This document shows positions 18,670-29,340 of a DNA stretch of 64,000 nt, piece by piece (within the stretch, counting starts at the first letter, position 1; each line of letters begins with the position of its first letter). Below the pieces are notes generated by a model, which was not told the origin of the DNA, did not search any database, and saw nothing but the letters and a program-made list of their open reading frames with translations. This DNA is from Nilaparvata lugens (lineage: Eukaryota > Arthropoda > Insecta > Hemiptera > Delphacidae), in the NCBI RefSeq assembly GCF_014356525.2, contig NC_052507.1:62622295-62686294 (forward strand), given 5' to 3'. A program made the translations under genes and the position numbers.

Positions 18670-18780
18670 TCTATCATTGAGTTGAAAAAAAATTGAATTG
18701 AAAAAATTTAAACAAAGCGGACAGCGCTATCTCTTTCACGCTTTGCTGTGTTGCCAGATCGGCTTTTAACAATGTAGAAT

Positions 18781-18930
18781 TTATTTATTTATTCATTTAT
18801 TTAATCATTCAGAATTATACAACTTACAGAAAAGTACTACAGGCTTATAAGCCCAAAACGGTTCCAATTCTAATTTATACAACAGTCAAATTTAGCTAGG
18901 TTATGTGTCACTTAACATTCATCAATAACA
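18781..18930 (-). mobile_element. LINE-like 3' tail
   Basis: TTTATTTATTCATTTATTTA followed by ACAGGCTTATAAGCCCAAAA, the inverse of a TAAATA-tailed retroposon end, inserted in Rep-B. Confidence 0.4.
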
Positions 18931-19234
18931 GAATTGATAATTAACAATATATTTCATTTTCATTATGAAAATTCATTACAAAATTATTGAAAAATATCAT
19001 TTCTTGCTTAATAAAATATCATTTATTATTTTAAACGAGAATGAACCGTTAATATTTACATCAATAAACCTGTATCAGCTACCGTCTATAGAAGGCATTG
19101 ACAAGACAGAGGATCAGCAACGTTGTTCTCCTATCCTTCTCCACTGCCATTATAAAGTGGACCTCACTATAGGCTCAATAACCAATTTCAGTTGGAATTA
19201 CTGTCCTAAAACCTGATATTCGAATCAGTACTAT

Positions 19235-19509
19235 CATAGAGAAACAATAGCATAAGTAGATATCCCATGGTATAGGGCGTTTATGTCGCAAATTTTACTG
19301 TTATCTCAAGCTGATAGTCCTCGTAGTTCTTTCCCGTGAAGCTTTATGACGCTGATAGTCTCTCACATTGTGCCGTTCATACACTCTTACCCCAACAAAA
19401 CAGTAAAAATCGAAAATAATAGTCAGTAATCAGCTTGAGATAACAGTAAAAGTTGCGACATAAACGCCCTATACCATGGAATATCTCTTTACGCTATTGT
19501 TTCTCTATG
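19235..19509. mobile_element. MITE-F copy 2, clean 7-bp target duplication
   Basis: CATAGAGAAACAATAG to CTATTGTTTCTCTATG, with arms of about 70 bases. GTACTAT flanks both sides (19228-19234 and 19510-19516). The short centre carries TGTGCCGTTCATACACTCTT. Confidence 0.92.
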
Positions 19510-19559
19510 GTACTATCATGTGAGTTGCTTGAACACCATATCACGAAGCACAAGTTCAC

Positions 19560-20425
19560 GAAGCACATAGAATTACACAGGGAATGATGGAAGGTAGATT
19601 TTTAAGTTTTCCAAACCGTTACCATTTCAATTCATCACAACTATATATATTATAGTTGTTTTATTATTATTAACAATATTATATAATACCCTAAACAATC
19701 AAGTAATCATGCCAGAATTTATAAATATGTTGCAACTTCATGTCCCGTTTAAAATAGACCAAGACCAAATATTCTGTTTCACATGCCATTCATCAGAACG
19801 ACTCATCATTACAATTCTTACATTTATACAAGACTTTACGTCTGTACAATAGAATAAGCCACTGCATTGATCCGTTTGCTGAACGTTTCCGAACCTTCAA
19901 GAAATCCTGTGAACTAGCATATCGCTCTATAGCTGACTCATGAATGATAGATAATTATAATTAACTCCCTCATTTCTTTTTTCTCTCTTCTATAACCTAT
20001 TTTTCCTCTATTCTCTATTTTATTCTTTTTTATTTTTATTATTATTTTTATTTCATTCTCTTCATTTTCTATTATCATTAGTTTATTTTATTTTTTTCAT
20101 TTGGCCTCATTTCGCCTCTTCTTATCTTAATTATTAGTATTCAAAAATTGTGTTTACTATTTAATTTATTCTTCATTCTTATTTTGCATCAAATATTATG
20201 TATCTAAACTAGTTGATGTCAATAGGGCTCTTCATAGATTTATTCTGTGAGCTTTTGTATGTAAATAAATAAATAAATAAACTATGCCTGGATAATTTCC
20301 ACTTTCTTGTCGGTATAGCAAAGAGTAAACATAACTCAAGTGCAAATGAAATCTTCAAAGGTAATGATCGAAAGTAGATTTTGAAGTTTTCCAAACCGTT
20401 TCCATTTCTACTGTTCACAACTATT
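19560..20425. mobile_element. Direct-repeat pair around a LINE-like tail
   Basis: The block AGTTTTCCAAACCGTTNCCA occurs near 19600 and 20390, with matching GAATGATGGAAGGTAGATTT and GTAATGATCGAAAGTAGATT before it. Between them about 19780-20283 ends TGTAAATAAATAAATAAATA, a (TAAA)n retroposon tail. The ACTATGCCTGGATAATTTCC block recurs near 21170. A degraded composite. Confidence 0.45.
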
Positions 20426-20436
20426 TATTCATACAA

Positions 20437-20996
20437 CTAGTAGTTCTGTGAACAGTAGACCTCGCGCTCAGTAAGTTACATTGTCCTGTTGTTATGTTTT
20501 CTCAAAAATTAATAAATAATTTATCAATTTAAAATGTCTAGTGAAAATCCTAAATAAACATGGAGCTTTCTGTCCTATATCGTACCGTGACGTGTCGTCC
20601 CGGAATGTGAGTGTGAGCGCTGTTATCAGGTCTGACTACAACTGTCTACAACGTTGATGGAAAGATACATTTTTAAGATGTTCGATGATTTTGAACGGGT
20701 AGTATTATAGTCCACTAGACAGCTGATTTATGATGAATAATTCTATAGTTTGATTTTTACGGTAATATTGGCGTATGAAGAAGGAAGGCTCCTTTCTCCT
20801 TTTATATTATCCTTGAAACTTCAAAATTTCCAAAAAAAAACTTGTATATTACATCGACGCGCAATTTAAGAAGGAACATACCTGTCAAATTTCATGAAAA
20901 TCTATTACCGCGTTTCGCCGTAAACTCGCAACATATAAACATTAAGAGAAATGCCAAACCGTCGACTTGAATCTTAGACCTCACTTCGCACGGTCA
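20437..20996 (-). mobile_element. Rep-A, full copy, minus strand
   Basis: CTAGTAGTTCTGTGAACAGT to CACTTCGCACGGTCA. Tail subtype with CACGGAATGTG-like words replaced by GTGTCGTCCCGGAATGTGAG in this orientation. A precedes CTAG, so T follows it in the element's own orientation. Confidence 0.9.
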
Positions 20997-20997
20997 A

Positions 20998-21100
20998 TAA
21001 GTACATAATCAAAATGATAGGGAGAGAATAAATAAGGTAGCCTTGTGCTATTCCTCTCCCTAATTTATATAAGGTTAAACATAGCCCGAAACAGGAAGTC
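20998..21100 (-). mobile_element. LINE-Y 3' end
   Basis: ATCAAAATGATAGGGAGAGA, AGCCTTGTGCTATTCCTCTC and AGCCCGAAACAGG are the inverse of 15590-15712. It abuts the Rep-A head. Confidence 0.55.
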
Positions 21101-21725
21101 TAGTAGTTGTTCACACCACAAAATTCTCAGTTCTTCATTATTTTTACAAAGTAGATTTTCACTATGCCTGGACAACTTCACTTTCTTGGCGGTATACTGA
21201 AATGTGAGAGGAATTGAGGAGTGCAAATTGAGGAGAGTTCTACTAGAACTCTTCATAGCGCAATAGAAAATGTTCACAGATGATGAGAGTTGTCAGTAAA
21301 TAACAGAGGAGTAAAAGTGATAATGCCGACAATAATTGCCAAGTGACTTATGAGATCTACAGAGTCAGGTTGAGAGCGCTGATCTCAATAGAATCACATA
21401 TATATCAACATATATATGATCATATATAGGCCTAGTAGATTGCAGGTTTCACTGACCCTAATCCTCCTCTACGGAGTCGACTCAACTCAATCAGATAAAT
21501 TTGTTTGAATGCAAAGGCCAGGTGTCATGAGAGAAGTCTCTCACACTCACAGAAAATATTGTTATCGCTTTCAAGAGCGCATTGCTGTTTCTAAAGGGGA
21601 AAGGGGCTCAAGTCAGAGCAGCCACAGATAGGTTAGTACTTCTCAAATTAGTCTACATCTTCCCTTATCTCTGGAGCAGCTCAGCTCATCCCAGTGCAAA
21701 TCAAGTGTAGCATCATATCAAAGAA
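21101..21725. other. Low-copy DNA
   Basis: Contains the ACTATGCCTGGACAACTTCA block shared with 20286 and ATATATATGATCATATATAG near 21405-21430. No gene recognised. Confidence 0.3.
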
Positions 21726-21733
21726 CTCTATAC

Positions 21734-22241
21734 CAATGGTTGCCAAACTTATGTGCCTGTGAGCTACAATAGCATTTATAAATCTTCAAGTGAACTACCA
21801 AGAAATATAAGACTGAAAGTACGGGACGCCAAATGAAATTTTCACACTTCTATTGCCTATAAAGATACATTTCTAGTAATCTTGAAATCTACTTATATCA
21901 TAGCGAAAAGTATAGCAAAAGTTGAAATGTACTTTTCAATGAGAGCAGTGGAACTCTTCTTGGTCATCAAGTATTTTCTTGATGTTTGGAGTGTATACGT
22001 TGTAGTCGCCATTCTTAGGCAGTTGTGATCGATTTTTTATGAATTTCATACTTGAGAAAAATGCTTCACACGAGTAGGTAGAGCTGAACATAGCTTTCAA
22101 CCTGAATGCAACTTGAATAATATTTGAAAACTTTGGAGACATGAGGCCAAATATTGATTGCCAACCCAAGCATTTCTGTGAGCTACCAAAAACTACCCCA
22201 GGAGCTACCGGTAGCTCGCGATCGACTGTTTGGGACCACTG
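21734..22241. mobile_element. hAT transposon remnant
   Basis: The left end CAATGGTTGCCAAACTT and the right end GTTTGGGACCACTG form hAT-like terminal inverted repeats (CAGTGGTYCCCAAAC type). Flanks CTCTATAC and CTTTAGAC match at 6 of 8 positions, the hAT duplication length. Only about 510 bases remain, including a piece of transposase on the minus strand. GAGCTACCGGTAGCTCGCGA near the right end is a small palindrome. Confidence 0.75.
21936..22169 (-). pseudogene. hAT transposase C-terminal fragment
   Basis: A 77-codon minus-strand frame containing FSSTYSCEAFFSSMKFIKNR, the hallmark of the hAT C-terminal dimerisation region as found in GTF2IRD2- and ZBED-like transposase-derived proteins. The intact enzyme would carry a BED zinc finger and an RNase H-like catalytic core upstream; neither is present between the terminal repeats. 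The sequence after FIKNRSQ departs from the expected continuation, so the fragment is also decayed at its end. It lies within hAT-like termini, which supports a broken transposon rather than a domesticated gene. Function lost (inference). Confidence 0.75.
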
Positions 22242-22248
22242 CTTTAGA

Positions 22249-23038
22249 CTATAGTGAGGTCCACGTTATAATGGCAGTGGAGAAAGATAGGAGAGAAACG
22301 TTGCCGATCCTCTGCCTTGTCAATGTCTTCTAAAGACGGCAGCTGATACGGGCTCATTGATGTTATATTAACTGTACATTCTCGTTTAAAATAATCAGTT
22401 ATATTTTATCATAGAGAAACAATAGTGTAAGTAGATATCCCATGGTATAGGACGTTTATGTCGCAACTTTTACTGTTATCTCGTACCGATAGTCCACGTA
22501 GTTCTTTCCAGTGAAGTTGTGTGAGGCTCGTAGTCTCTCATATTGTGCCGTTCATACACTCTTACCCCAACAAAACAGTAAAAATCGACATTAATCGACA
22601 GTTATCGGCTTCAGATAACAGTAAAGGTTGCGACATAAATGCCCTATACCATGGGATATCTCTACTTACGATATTATTTCTCTATGCTCATAGTATCTCA
22701 TACTGTTCCGTTCATACACTCTTACCCCAACAAAACAGTAAAAATCGACAGTAATCGGCTTGAGATAACAGTAGAAGGTGCAACATCAACGCCCTATACT
22801 ATAAGCTATCTCAGCTTACGCTATTGTTTCTCTATAATTTTATTGAACAAGAATCTATATTTTTAATAATTTCATAATGAATTTTCATAATTAAGATGAA
22901 ATTTTTTGTTAGTTAATTATTAATTCAACATTGTTAAGAGACAATCTGGCAACAGAGAAAAGCGAGAAAGAGATAGCACTACCCGCTTTGTTGAATGATA
23001 AACAAGCAATAACATTGCTAATCAAACACTGCCATTAT
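22249..23038 (-). mobile_element. Rep-B with nested MITE-F, cut by Rep-A
   Basis: CTATAGTGAGGTCCACGT adjoins the hAT flank. MITE-F splits the middle (22410-22836). The right terminus CACTGCCATTAT stops exactly where the Rep-A array begins (23039), and the rest of the inverted repeat is not found after the array. Confidence 0.85.
22410..22836. mobile_element. MITE-F copy 3, with partial duplication
   Basis: A full unit (22410-22687) is followed by a second half unit ending GCTATTGTTTCTCTATA. ATTTTAT flanks both sides (22403-22409 and 22837-22843), again a 7-bp duplication, and Rep-B resumes across it. Confidence 0.9.
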
Positions 23039-24673
23039 TGACCGAGCGAAGTGAGGTCTAAGATTCAAGTCGACGGTTTGGAATTTCTCTTAATGTTTAA
23101 ATGTTTGAATGTTTAAATGTTTATATGTTGCGCATTTACGGAGAAACGCGGTAATAGATTTTCATGCAATTTGACAGGTATTTTCCTTTTTTTATTGCGT
23201 GTCAACGTATATACAGGGTTTTAGGAAATTTTGCATTTCAAGGATAATATGAACGGAAAAAGGAGCCTCCTTCATACGTCAATATTAGAGTAAAACTCAG
23301 ACTATAGAATTATTCATCATAAATCAGCTGTCTAGTGGACTATAATACTACCCGTTCAAAAACATTGAACATCTTGAAAATGTATCTTTCCATCAACGTT
23401 GTAGGCAGTTGCAGCCAGACCCGATAACAGCGCTCACACTCACATTCCGGGACGACACGTCACGATACGATAGGATAGAAAGCTCTATGTTTATTTAGGA
23501 TTTTTTCTAGACATTTTAAATTGATAAATTATTTATCAATTTTTGAGAAAACATAACAACAGGTCCATGTAACTTACTGAGCGCGAGGTCTACTGTTCAC
23601 AGAACTACTAGTATAAAAGGAAAAAGGAGCCTCCTTCATACGTCAATATTAGAGTAAAACTCAGACTATAGAATTATTCATCATAAATCAGCTGTCTAGT
23701 GGACTATAATACTACCCGTTCAAAAAATCGAACATCTTGAAAATGTATCTTTCTATTAACGTTAGTAGACAGTTGACAATAACACTACCCGTTCAAAAAC
23801 ATCGAACATATTGAAAATGGTATCTTTCCATCAACGTTGTAGACAGTTGCAGCCAGACCTGATAACAGCGCTCACACTCACATTCCGGGACGACACGTCA
23901 CGATACGATAGGATAGAAAGCTCTATGTTTATTTAGGATTTTTTCTAGACATTTTAAATTGATAAATTATTTATCAATTTTTGAGAAAACATAACAACAG
24001 GTCCATGTAACTAACTGAGCGCGAGGTCTACTGTTCACAGAACTACTAGTATAAAAGGAATAAGGAGCCTCCTTCATACGCCAATTTTAGAGAAAAACTC
24101 AGACTATAGAATTATTCATCATAAATGAGCTGATAAGTGATTACACAGATGTATGGAGAAGCCAGTCTATTACTGTATTTCCATAAGGTCTTTAGTTTTA
24201 ATCAGGTACTTGTGGATAAGAATACTACGTGAGGTCTACTGTTTACAGAACTACTAGTATAAAAGGAAAAAGGAGCCTCCTCCTTACGCCAATTTTAGAG
24301 TAAAACTCAGACTATAGAATTATTCATCATAAATGAGCTGACAAGTAATTACACAGATGTGTGGAAAAGCCAGTCTATTACTGTATTTCCATAAGGTCTT
24401 TAGTTTCAATCAGGTACTTGTGGATAAGAATACTGCGTGAGGTCTACTGTTCACAGAACTATATGTATAAAAGGAAAAAGGAGACTCCTCCTTACGCCAA
24501 TTTTAGAGTAAAACTCAGACTATAGAATTATTCATCAAAAATCAGCTGACAAGTGGTTACACAGATGTGTGGAGAAGCCAGTCTATTGCTGTATTTTCAT
24601 GAGGTCTATAGTTTCAATCAGGTACTTGTGGATGAGAATACTATGTGAGGTCTACTGTTCACAGAGCTACTAG
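23039..24673 (+). mobile_element. Rep-A tandem array: one full unit and four tail units
   Basis: The full unit is 23039-23611; tail units are 23612-24049 (438 bp), 24050-24257, 24258-24465 and 24466-24673 (208 bp each). Every tail unit starts TATAAAAGGAATAAGGAGCC or close to it and ends at the CTACTAG terminus (CTATATG in one). The first two units have the CCGGGACGACACGTCAC tail subtype, the last three the TTACACAGATGTGTGG subtype. The 438-bp unit has an internal duplication around CACTACCCGTTCAAAAAC. Confidence 0.92.
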
Positions 24674-24674
24674 T

Positions 24675-25011
24675 ATATTGTTGATTTAAAGACGAGTGCA
24701 AAAAAATAGAATCAAGAGATAATTGGTGTGTCCAGGCTCCAAGAAACGAATCACTCCAAGATAAACACAACGTTGCCAAATCGAGTCATGCACACACGAG
24801 CGGTACAGTTGATACGATTATTTATGTGAAAGCTCCGATAAATCACCAGCTTCCAACTGACGGTATGCGGCTGTCAATAAAATAGAAGACGCGAATATTT
24901 ATCTACTCACTTGTATATAATGTACACAGTTTGACTGACGATTACAAATTATATTTGCTTATGCGTTCGAGAGGTGAAGGTTCAGTCCAGTAACGAGCGA
25001 GCATTTTCTTG
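24675..25011. other. Low-copy DNA
   Basis: Moderate GC, no repeat family recognised, no convincing frame. Confidence 0.3.
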
Positions 25012-26352
25012 ATCTGTAGTTAGGTACACGTTATAATGGCAGTATTTGACTAGCGTTGGTGTTGCTATCCTTGTCTATCATTCGACTAAGTAGATTGGGC
25101 TATCCTTTTCCAACCCCGCGATGTTGCCAGATCGGTTTTCAACAATGTATTAATGTGATATATCAAAAAATATTGGATCTTGATCATGGAAATTTACTAG
25201 TAGTTCTGTGAACAGTAGACCTCACGCAGTATTCTCATCCACAAGTACCTGATTGAAACTATAGACCTTATGGAAATACAGCAATAGACTGGCTTCTCCA
25301 CACATCTGTGTAATCACTTGTCAGCTGATTTATGATGGATAATTCTATAGTCTGATTTTTACTCTAATATTGGAGTATGAAGGAGGCTCCTTTTTCCTTT
25401 TATATTATCCTTGAAATGCAAAATTTCCAAAAACCTTGTATATACGTCGACGCGCAATTTAAAAAGGAACATACCTGTCAAATTTCATGAAAATCTATTA
25501 CTGCGTTTCGCCGTAAATGCGCAACATTTAAACATTAAGAGAAATGCCAAACCGTCGACTTGAATCTTAGGCCTCACTTCGCTCGGTCAATTATTTGAAA
25601 AGTATATCTTCTAGACGATTAAAATATGATTGTTTATTTGAAACAAGAATGGAGAGTAAATATTGCATCAGATATACAGGTATCAGCTTTTCGGTGACAA
25701 GGCAGAGAATCGGCAACGCTGTCCACCTATCTTTCTTCACATATATTACCATACTATCCTTTTCTACCTCCGCAATGTTGCCAGATTGGTTTTCAACAAT
25801 GTATCAATGTGATTACCAACAAAATATTGAATCTCAGTTATAAAAATCTATTAATTAAGCATTGAAAAGAAGATGGCGTTATCCTTTCCTACCTCTTCAA
25901 CATTGCTAGATCTTTTTAACAATGTGGATCTATAATTGATTGACAAAATATTTAATCTCAATTATAAAAATTTACTATGCAGTCATTGAAGAAGATTATT
26001 TCCTTGATGAATAGAATATAATTGATTATTATTTTTTTATTCTGATTTGTATATGCAGATTGATTTTTTGGCATACAAATAGAAATGGACATAACCTAGT
26101 CTACATAATATTTAAACAATTTAAGCCAAAATTAGGAGATTTAGAAGTTTTGGGCAATAACCTGTTTTTTCTTTTCCTACTATTGTATTGTTTGCTCTAT
26201 CCAATAAATAAATATTTCAAATAACAATGAACAGTTAATGTTAACCGGAATCATCTCTCCTCTATAGAAGGCCGTAGTGGCAAGGCAGAGAATCGGCAAC
26301 GCTGTTCACCCATCTTTCTCCACTGCCATTATAACGTGGACCTCCCTATGAT
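25012..26352 (+). mobile_element. Old, expanded Rep-B copy
   Basis: Left end TTAGGTACACGTTATAATGG, right end CATTATAACGTGGACCTCC. Inside, the block TTGCCAGATTGGTTTTCAAC recurs three times (near 25130, 25778, 25900), so the middle has been tandemly duplicated. Rep-A (25197-25589) and a LINE-like tail with AATAAATAAATATTTCAAAT (to about 26225) are nested in it. Confidence 0.65.
25197..25589 (-). mobile_element. Rep-A, minus strand, short-tail subtype
   Basis: CTAGTAGTTCTGTGAACAGT to CACTTCGCTCGGTCA, with ACACATCTGTGTAATCACTT inside. A precedes CTAG. Confidence 0.9.
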
Positions 26353-26917
26353 AGCCAGCGGTCAAGTTCAGTAATATTTTATGTCGATGTGACACGAGCA
26401 GGCTCGGCGAATGTGTTCGCGGTAATTCGAAGCAAATTTAGTTATTATTTGCACTGTCCAAACCGTTTACTTGGTCACGTGACGAGATCATCAGTCACGT
26501 GGGCTGAAAGTGAGGGAGATTCATTGCAAACGGTCAGTATCGTTTGAATTGGTAGCATCCATTTTATTTATAAGACTAGCTGACAGTGAATTTGAGGGAG
26601 GTTCGTGACTTATAATTTGGTGGAGCTATGCTGAGATTTACTTTTAACGGTCAGAATCGGTTCAATGGAAAGTGTTTATGATATTTATATATGGAAGACT
26701 GACAGTTGAAAGTGAACTAGCCGTCCTGCTTACACCTTCTCAATTGCACGCACTTAGAAAACTGGTTCCAATCAAGAGGAAGTATGTTCCGATTCTCATG
26801 ATAATATGATTGATTCGATAGAAGATAAACCTACATTTGAAGGTTGCCAACTTTTCGAAATCTAATTAGATAGACAACTGGTACATTCATGTATTATAGT
26901 TTTCAAGTGTTACAGTT
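26353..26917. other. Low-copy DNA with imperfect internal duplication
   Basis: AACGGTCAGTATCGTTTGAA (about 26500) and AACGGTCAGAATCGGTTCAA (about 26640), with TTATTTATAAGACTAGCTGA and ATTTATATATGGAAGACTGA, indicate a roughly 140-base diverged tandem duplication. A CACGTGAC word occurs twice near 26470-26500. No gene recognised. Confidence 0.35.
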
Positions 26918-27810
26918 AAGCTGAGTTTACACCAAAGTTATTAACAAAATGTTTATTTTTCCGTCCTTATAGATTCTATATTGGACTAGCCGTCAGGCTC
27001 GCTTCGCTCGCCATATCCTTCTAGCCAGGGGGCTCCGCCCCCTGGACCCCCGACTGGATCGTTCAAGAATGAGATCAGCAGGCTCGCTTCGCTCGCCTGC
27101 ATTTTCCATTTGAGCATTTTTATCATATGTTAGGACAATCCAGTCGGGGGTCCAGACTAAACGACTGGCTAAACGGATATGGCGAGCGAAGCGAGCCTAA
27201 CGGTTAGAAATATAATATTCCCAGGATTGAAATAGCAGTGCCCAATTAATTTTTCCGCGATAAATGCATTTAAATCTCCAACTTGGTGCCAACCTAACAA
27301 AGTCAACTCAACTTAATGCCAACCTGACAAAATTATTAATTTAGCTGCCAGTTAACAACTGTTTCGAAGAGGTACTCTATCTAGATTGTAGTTCTATAGT
27401 AACATATGATAATGAAATTTCAATTATAATTAAGAGATTGAGAGAAGAAGAATATACATGCTAAAAGACGAACTTTAAACCCTTAAAAACAACCCTTAGA
27501 GTTAAAATATTGCCAAAAGATTTCTTAGTGCGCCTCTAAAGGGCCAACTGAACATACCTACCAAATTTGAACGTTTTTGGTCCGGTAGATTTTCTAGTTA
27601 TGCGAGTGAGTGAGTGAGTGAGTGAGTGAGTCAGTCAGCCAGTCAGTGAGTGAGTGCCATTTCGCTTTTATATATATATAGATTGAACGGAACTTGACAA
27701 ACACATGTGTTCATCATGTGTATGATAAGTTATGTTCAATCTAATAGAATCTATAATGACGGAAAAATGAACATATTGCTGATAACTTTGGTGTAAGTGC
27801 AGATTTAGCC
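26918..27810. mobile_element. Rep-D palindromic element with nested Helitron
   Basis: Ends AAGCTGAGTTTACACCAAAG and AACTTTGGTGTAAGTGCAGA are inverted. The arms share CCGTCCTTATAGATTCTATA and ATAGAATCTATAATGACGG. Hel-C (26996-27682) sits between the arms. Confidence 0.8.
26996..27682 (-). mobile_element. Hel-C: non-autonomous Helitron, precise insertion
   Basis: Minus strand: 5'-TC (27682-27681), TATATATATATAAAAGCGAA, and 3' ...CCTGACGGCTAG (26999-26996) before T. The mirror arm of the host Rep-D shows the empty site (TATTAGATTGAACGG), so the element entered between A and T without duplication, the Helitron rule. It has no Rep/helicase frame. (GAGT)n and (CAGT)n runs at 27604-27655. Confidence 0.88.
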
Positions 27811-27815
27811 TACTT

Positions 27816-28462
27816 ATGCCCGGTTGCATAGTCGTTACACAAAATCAAACATGGCTATGTGAGACATAGTTTAAAATCACTGACATAAATGGTTGGTCGT
27901 TGCACAGTCGTTTGCCGAGGCCCATTTAGCTATATCTCGAATTAGCATCACACATAAGTCACACTGCAGCTCTATTCACTTTTTTCCATACATGCTTCTA
28001 TCCAACCATTGTCTTGGCATCGGGGAAAGTTTCGATCAACATTACAGTGAACAGACCTAAAAGACCTCACATAAAATTGATAAACCATATGGCGAATCTT
28101 GGCTTTTGGCGAGATTTCTCACCATATATTAATTAGCGATAATATTGCAGATGGTTTTTAATTAACATCTTTCAAAAAAAGCTATCACAACCTCTAAAAT
28201 GCATTTGGCGAGTGTAGATATTGGATTTAACAGCACGACTTCGGGCCCATAACTTAAATGACCGTTTTTAGCTATTGGAGACATAAATAAGCTCTGCTCT
28301 ATTTGACGACTCTGCAACGAAATCATGTGTTTAATTGGGCGTTTTTAGTTTTATGGGAGCTATAGTTACTTTGACATCTGTGCAACGAAAGTGGAGTTAT
28401 GGCTTCATAAATTAGTTAAATGCCTGATTTTAACTTTATGTGACAACTCTGCAACCGGGCAT
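27816..28462. mobile_element. Fold-W: element with inverted ATGCCCGGTTGCA ends
   Basis: Left end ATGCCCGGTTGCATAGTCG, right end CTCTGCAACCGGGCAT. The inside carries loosely inverted words (GTTGCACAGTCG, CTGTGCAACGAAAG). No coding. It lies between two Rep-D copies. Confidence 0.65.
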
Positions 28463-28510
28463 CAGTAAATGTTTGTTGAATTCTTTATTTTCTTCCTAAG
28501 AAAATCATAT

Positions 28511-28707
28511 TAAGCCGCGTTTACACCCAAGTTATTAACGATCAAAAAATGCTTATTTCTTCATCATTAGATTATATTTGATTGAACATAACTTATCATA
28601 CACATGATGAACATATGTGTTAGTCAAGTTCCGTTCAATCTAATATAGAATCTATAAGGACGGAAAAATAAACATATTGTTAATAGCTTTGGTGTAAACA
28701 CAGCTTA
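28511..28707. mobile_element. Rep-D, short intact copy
   Basis: TAAGCCGCGTTTACACCCAA to GCTTTGGTGTAAACACAGCTTA, about 197 bases, inverted along most of the length (TTGAACATAACTTATCATAC and GTATGATAAGTTATGTTCAA-type words of the nearby copy match). Confidence 0.75.
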
Positions 28708-28709
28708 AA

Positions 28710-29066
28710 GCTTAGACAACTGTTTAATTCATTACATATTTTACAGTTATTAAGTTATTACTCACCTGTTGTAGTTACTTAGTGATAACTTGGTGAATAT
28801 TTTTTGATGAAGTATGAACAGTCAATGATTCCAATATGGAATAATTTGAAATGAAATGGAATAATATAAGATTCTCACATTGACAAGATCCTAGATCCAA
28901 GAGGAAATCATCAATGTCTTATTGTTGTGTCTCCAAGAGTATTCGGCATACAACAAAGTGATTACTTGTCCAATAAACACCGTACCCCACGATAAAATTT
29001 TTCAAAAAAGGGTACTGAGATTTTTATTTTCTTTATACCCACGAAGAGGTTTACACGTTTAATTTT
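28710..29066. other. Low-copy DNA
   Basis: Nothing recognised. Confidence 0.3.
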
Positions 29067-29340
29067 ATATTACGTGCCCATTCATGCACTCAACTTTTTC
29101 AAATTTTACACAGTTCACAAATAGCTTTTCATTGACACATTGAAAAACTGTGCCGATTTATATTATTATTAATCGGCATATTGAAAAACGATACTTTAAA
29201 AACATTGAAAAAAAAATTGCCGCCATTTTGTTTCTACCGAGGTTGGAGTGCTGAATTTCTCCCATAATACTCTCAGAACCGACTTTGTGAACTGTGTGAA
29301 ATTTAGAGAAGTTCGGTGCATGAATGGGCACGTAATATAA
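29067..29340. repeat. Fold-back with about 50-bp arms
   Basis: TATTACGTGCCCATTCATGC at the left pairs with GCATGAATGGGCACGTAATA at the right; inversion continues through CACAGTTCACAAA and TTTGTGAACTGTG. Rep-E begins immediately to the right. Confidence 0.75.

Larger units (their letters stand above)
18131..19172 (+). mobile_element. Rep-B with nested Rep-A and LINE tail
   Basis: The left end TAGTGTGTTCCACTATATAA is diverged; the right end is CACTGCCATTATAAAGTGGA to CTATAG. It is interrupted by Rep-A at 18182-18669 and by a LINE-like 3' segment at 18781-18930. Confidence 0.8.

Noticed and set aside
23039..24673. CRISPR-like array
   Set aside because: Units are 208-438 bp Rep-A tails with no short-repeat/unique-spacer pattern; the genome is eukaryotic.
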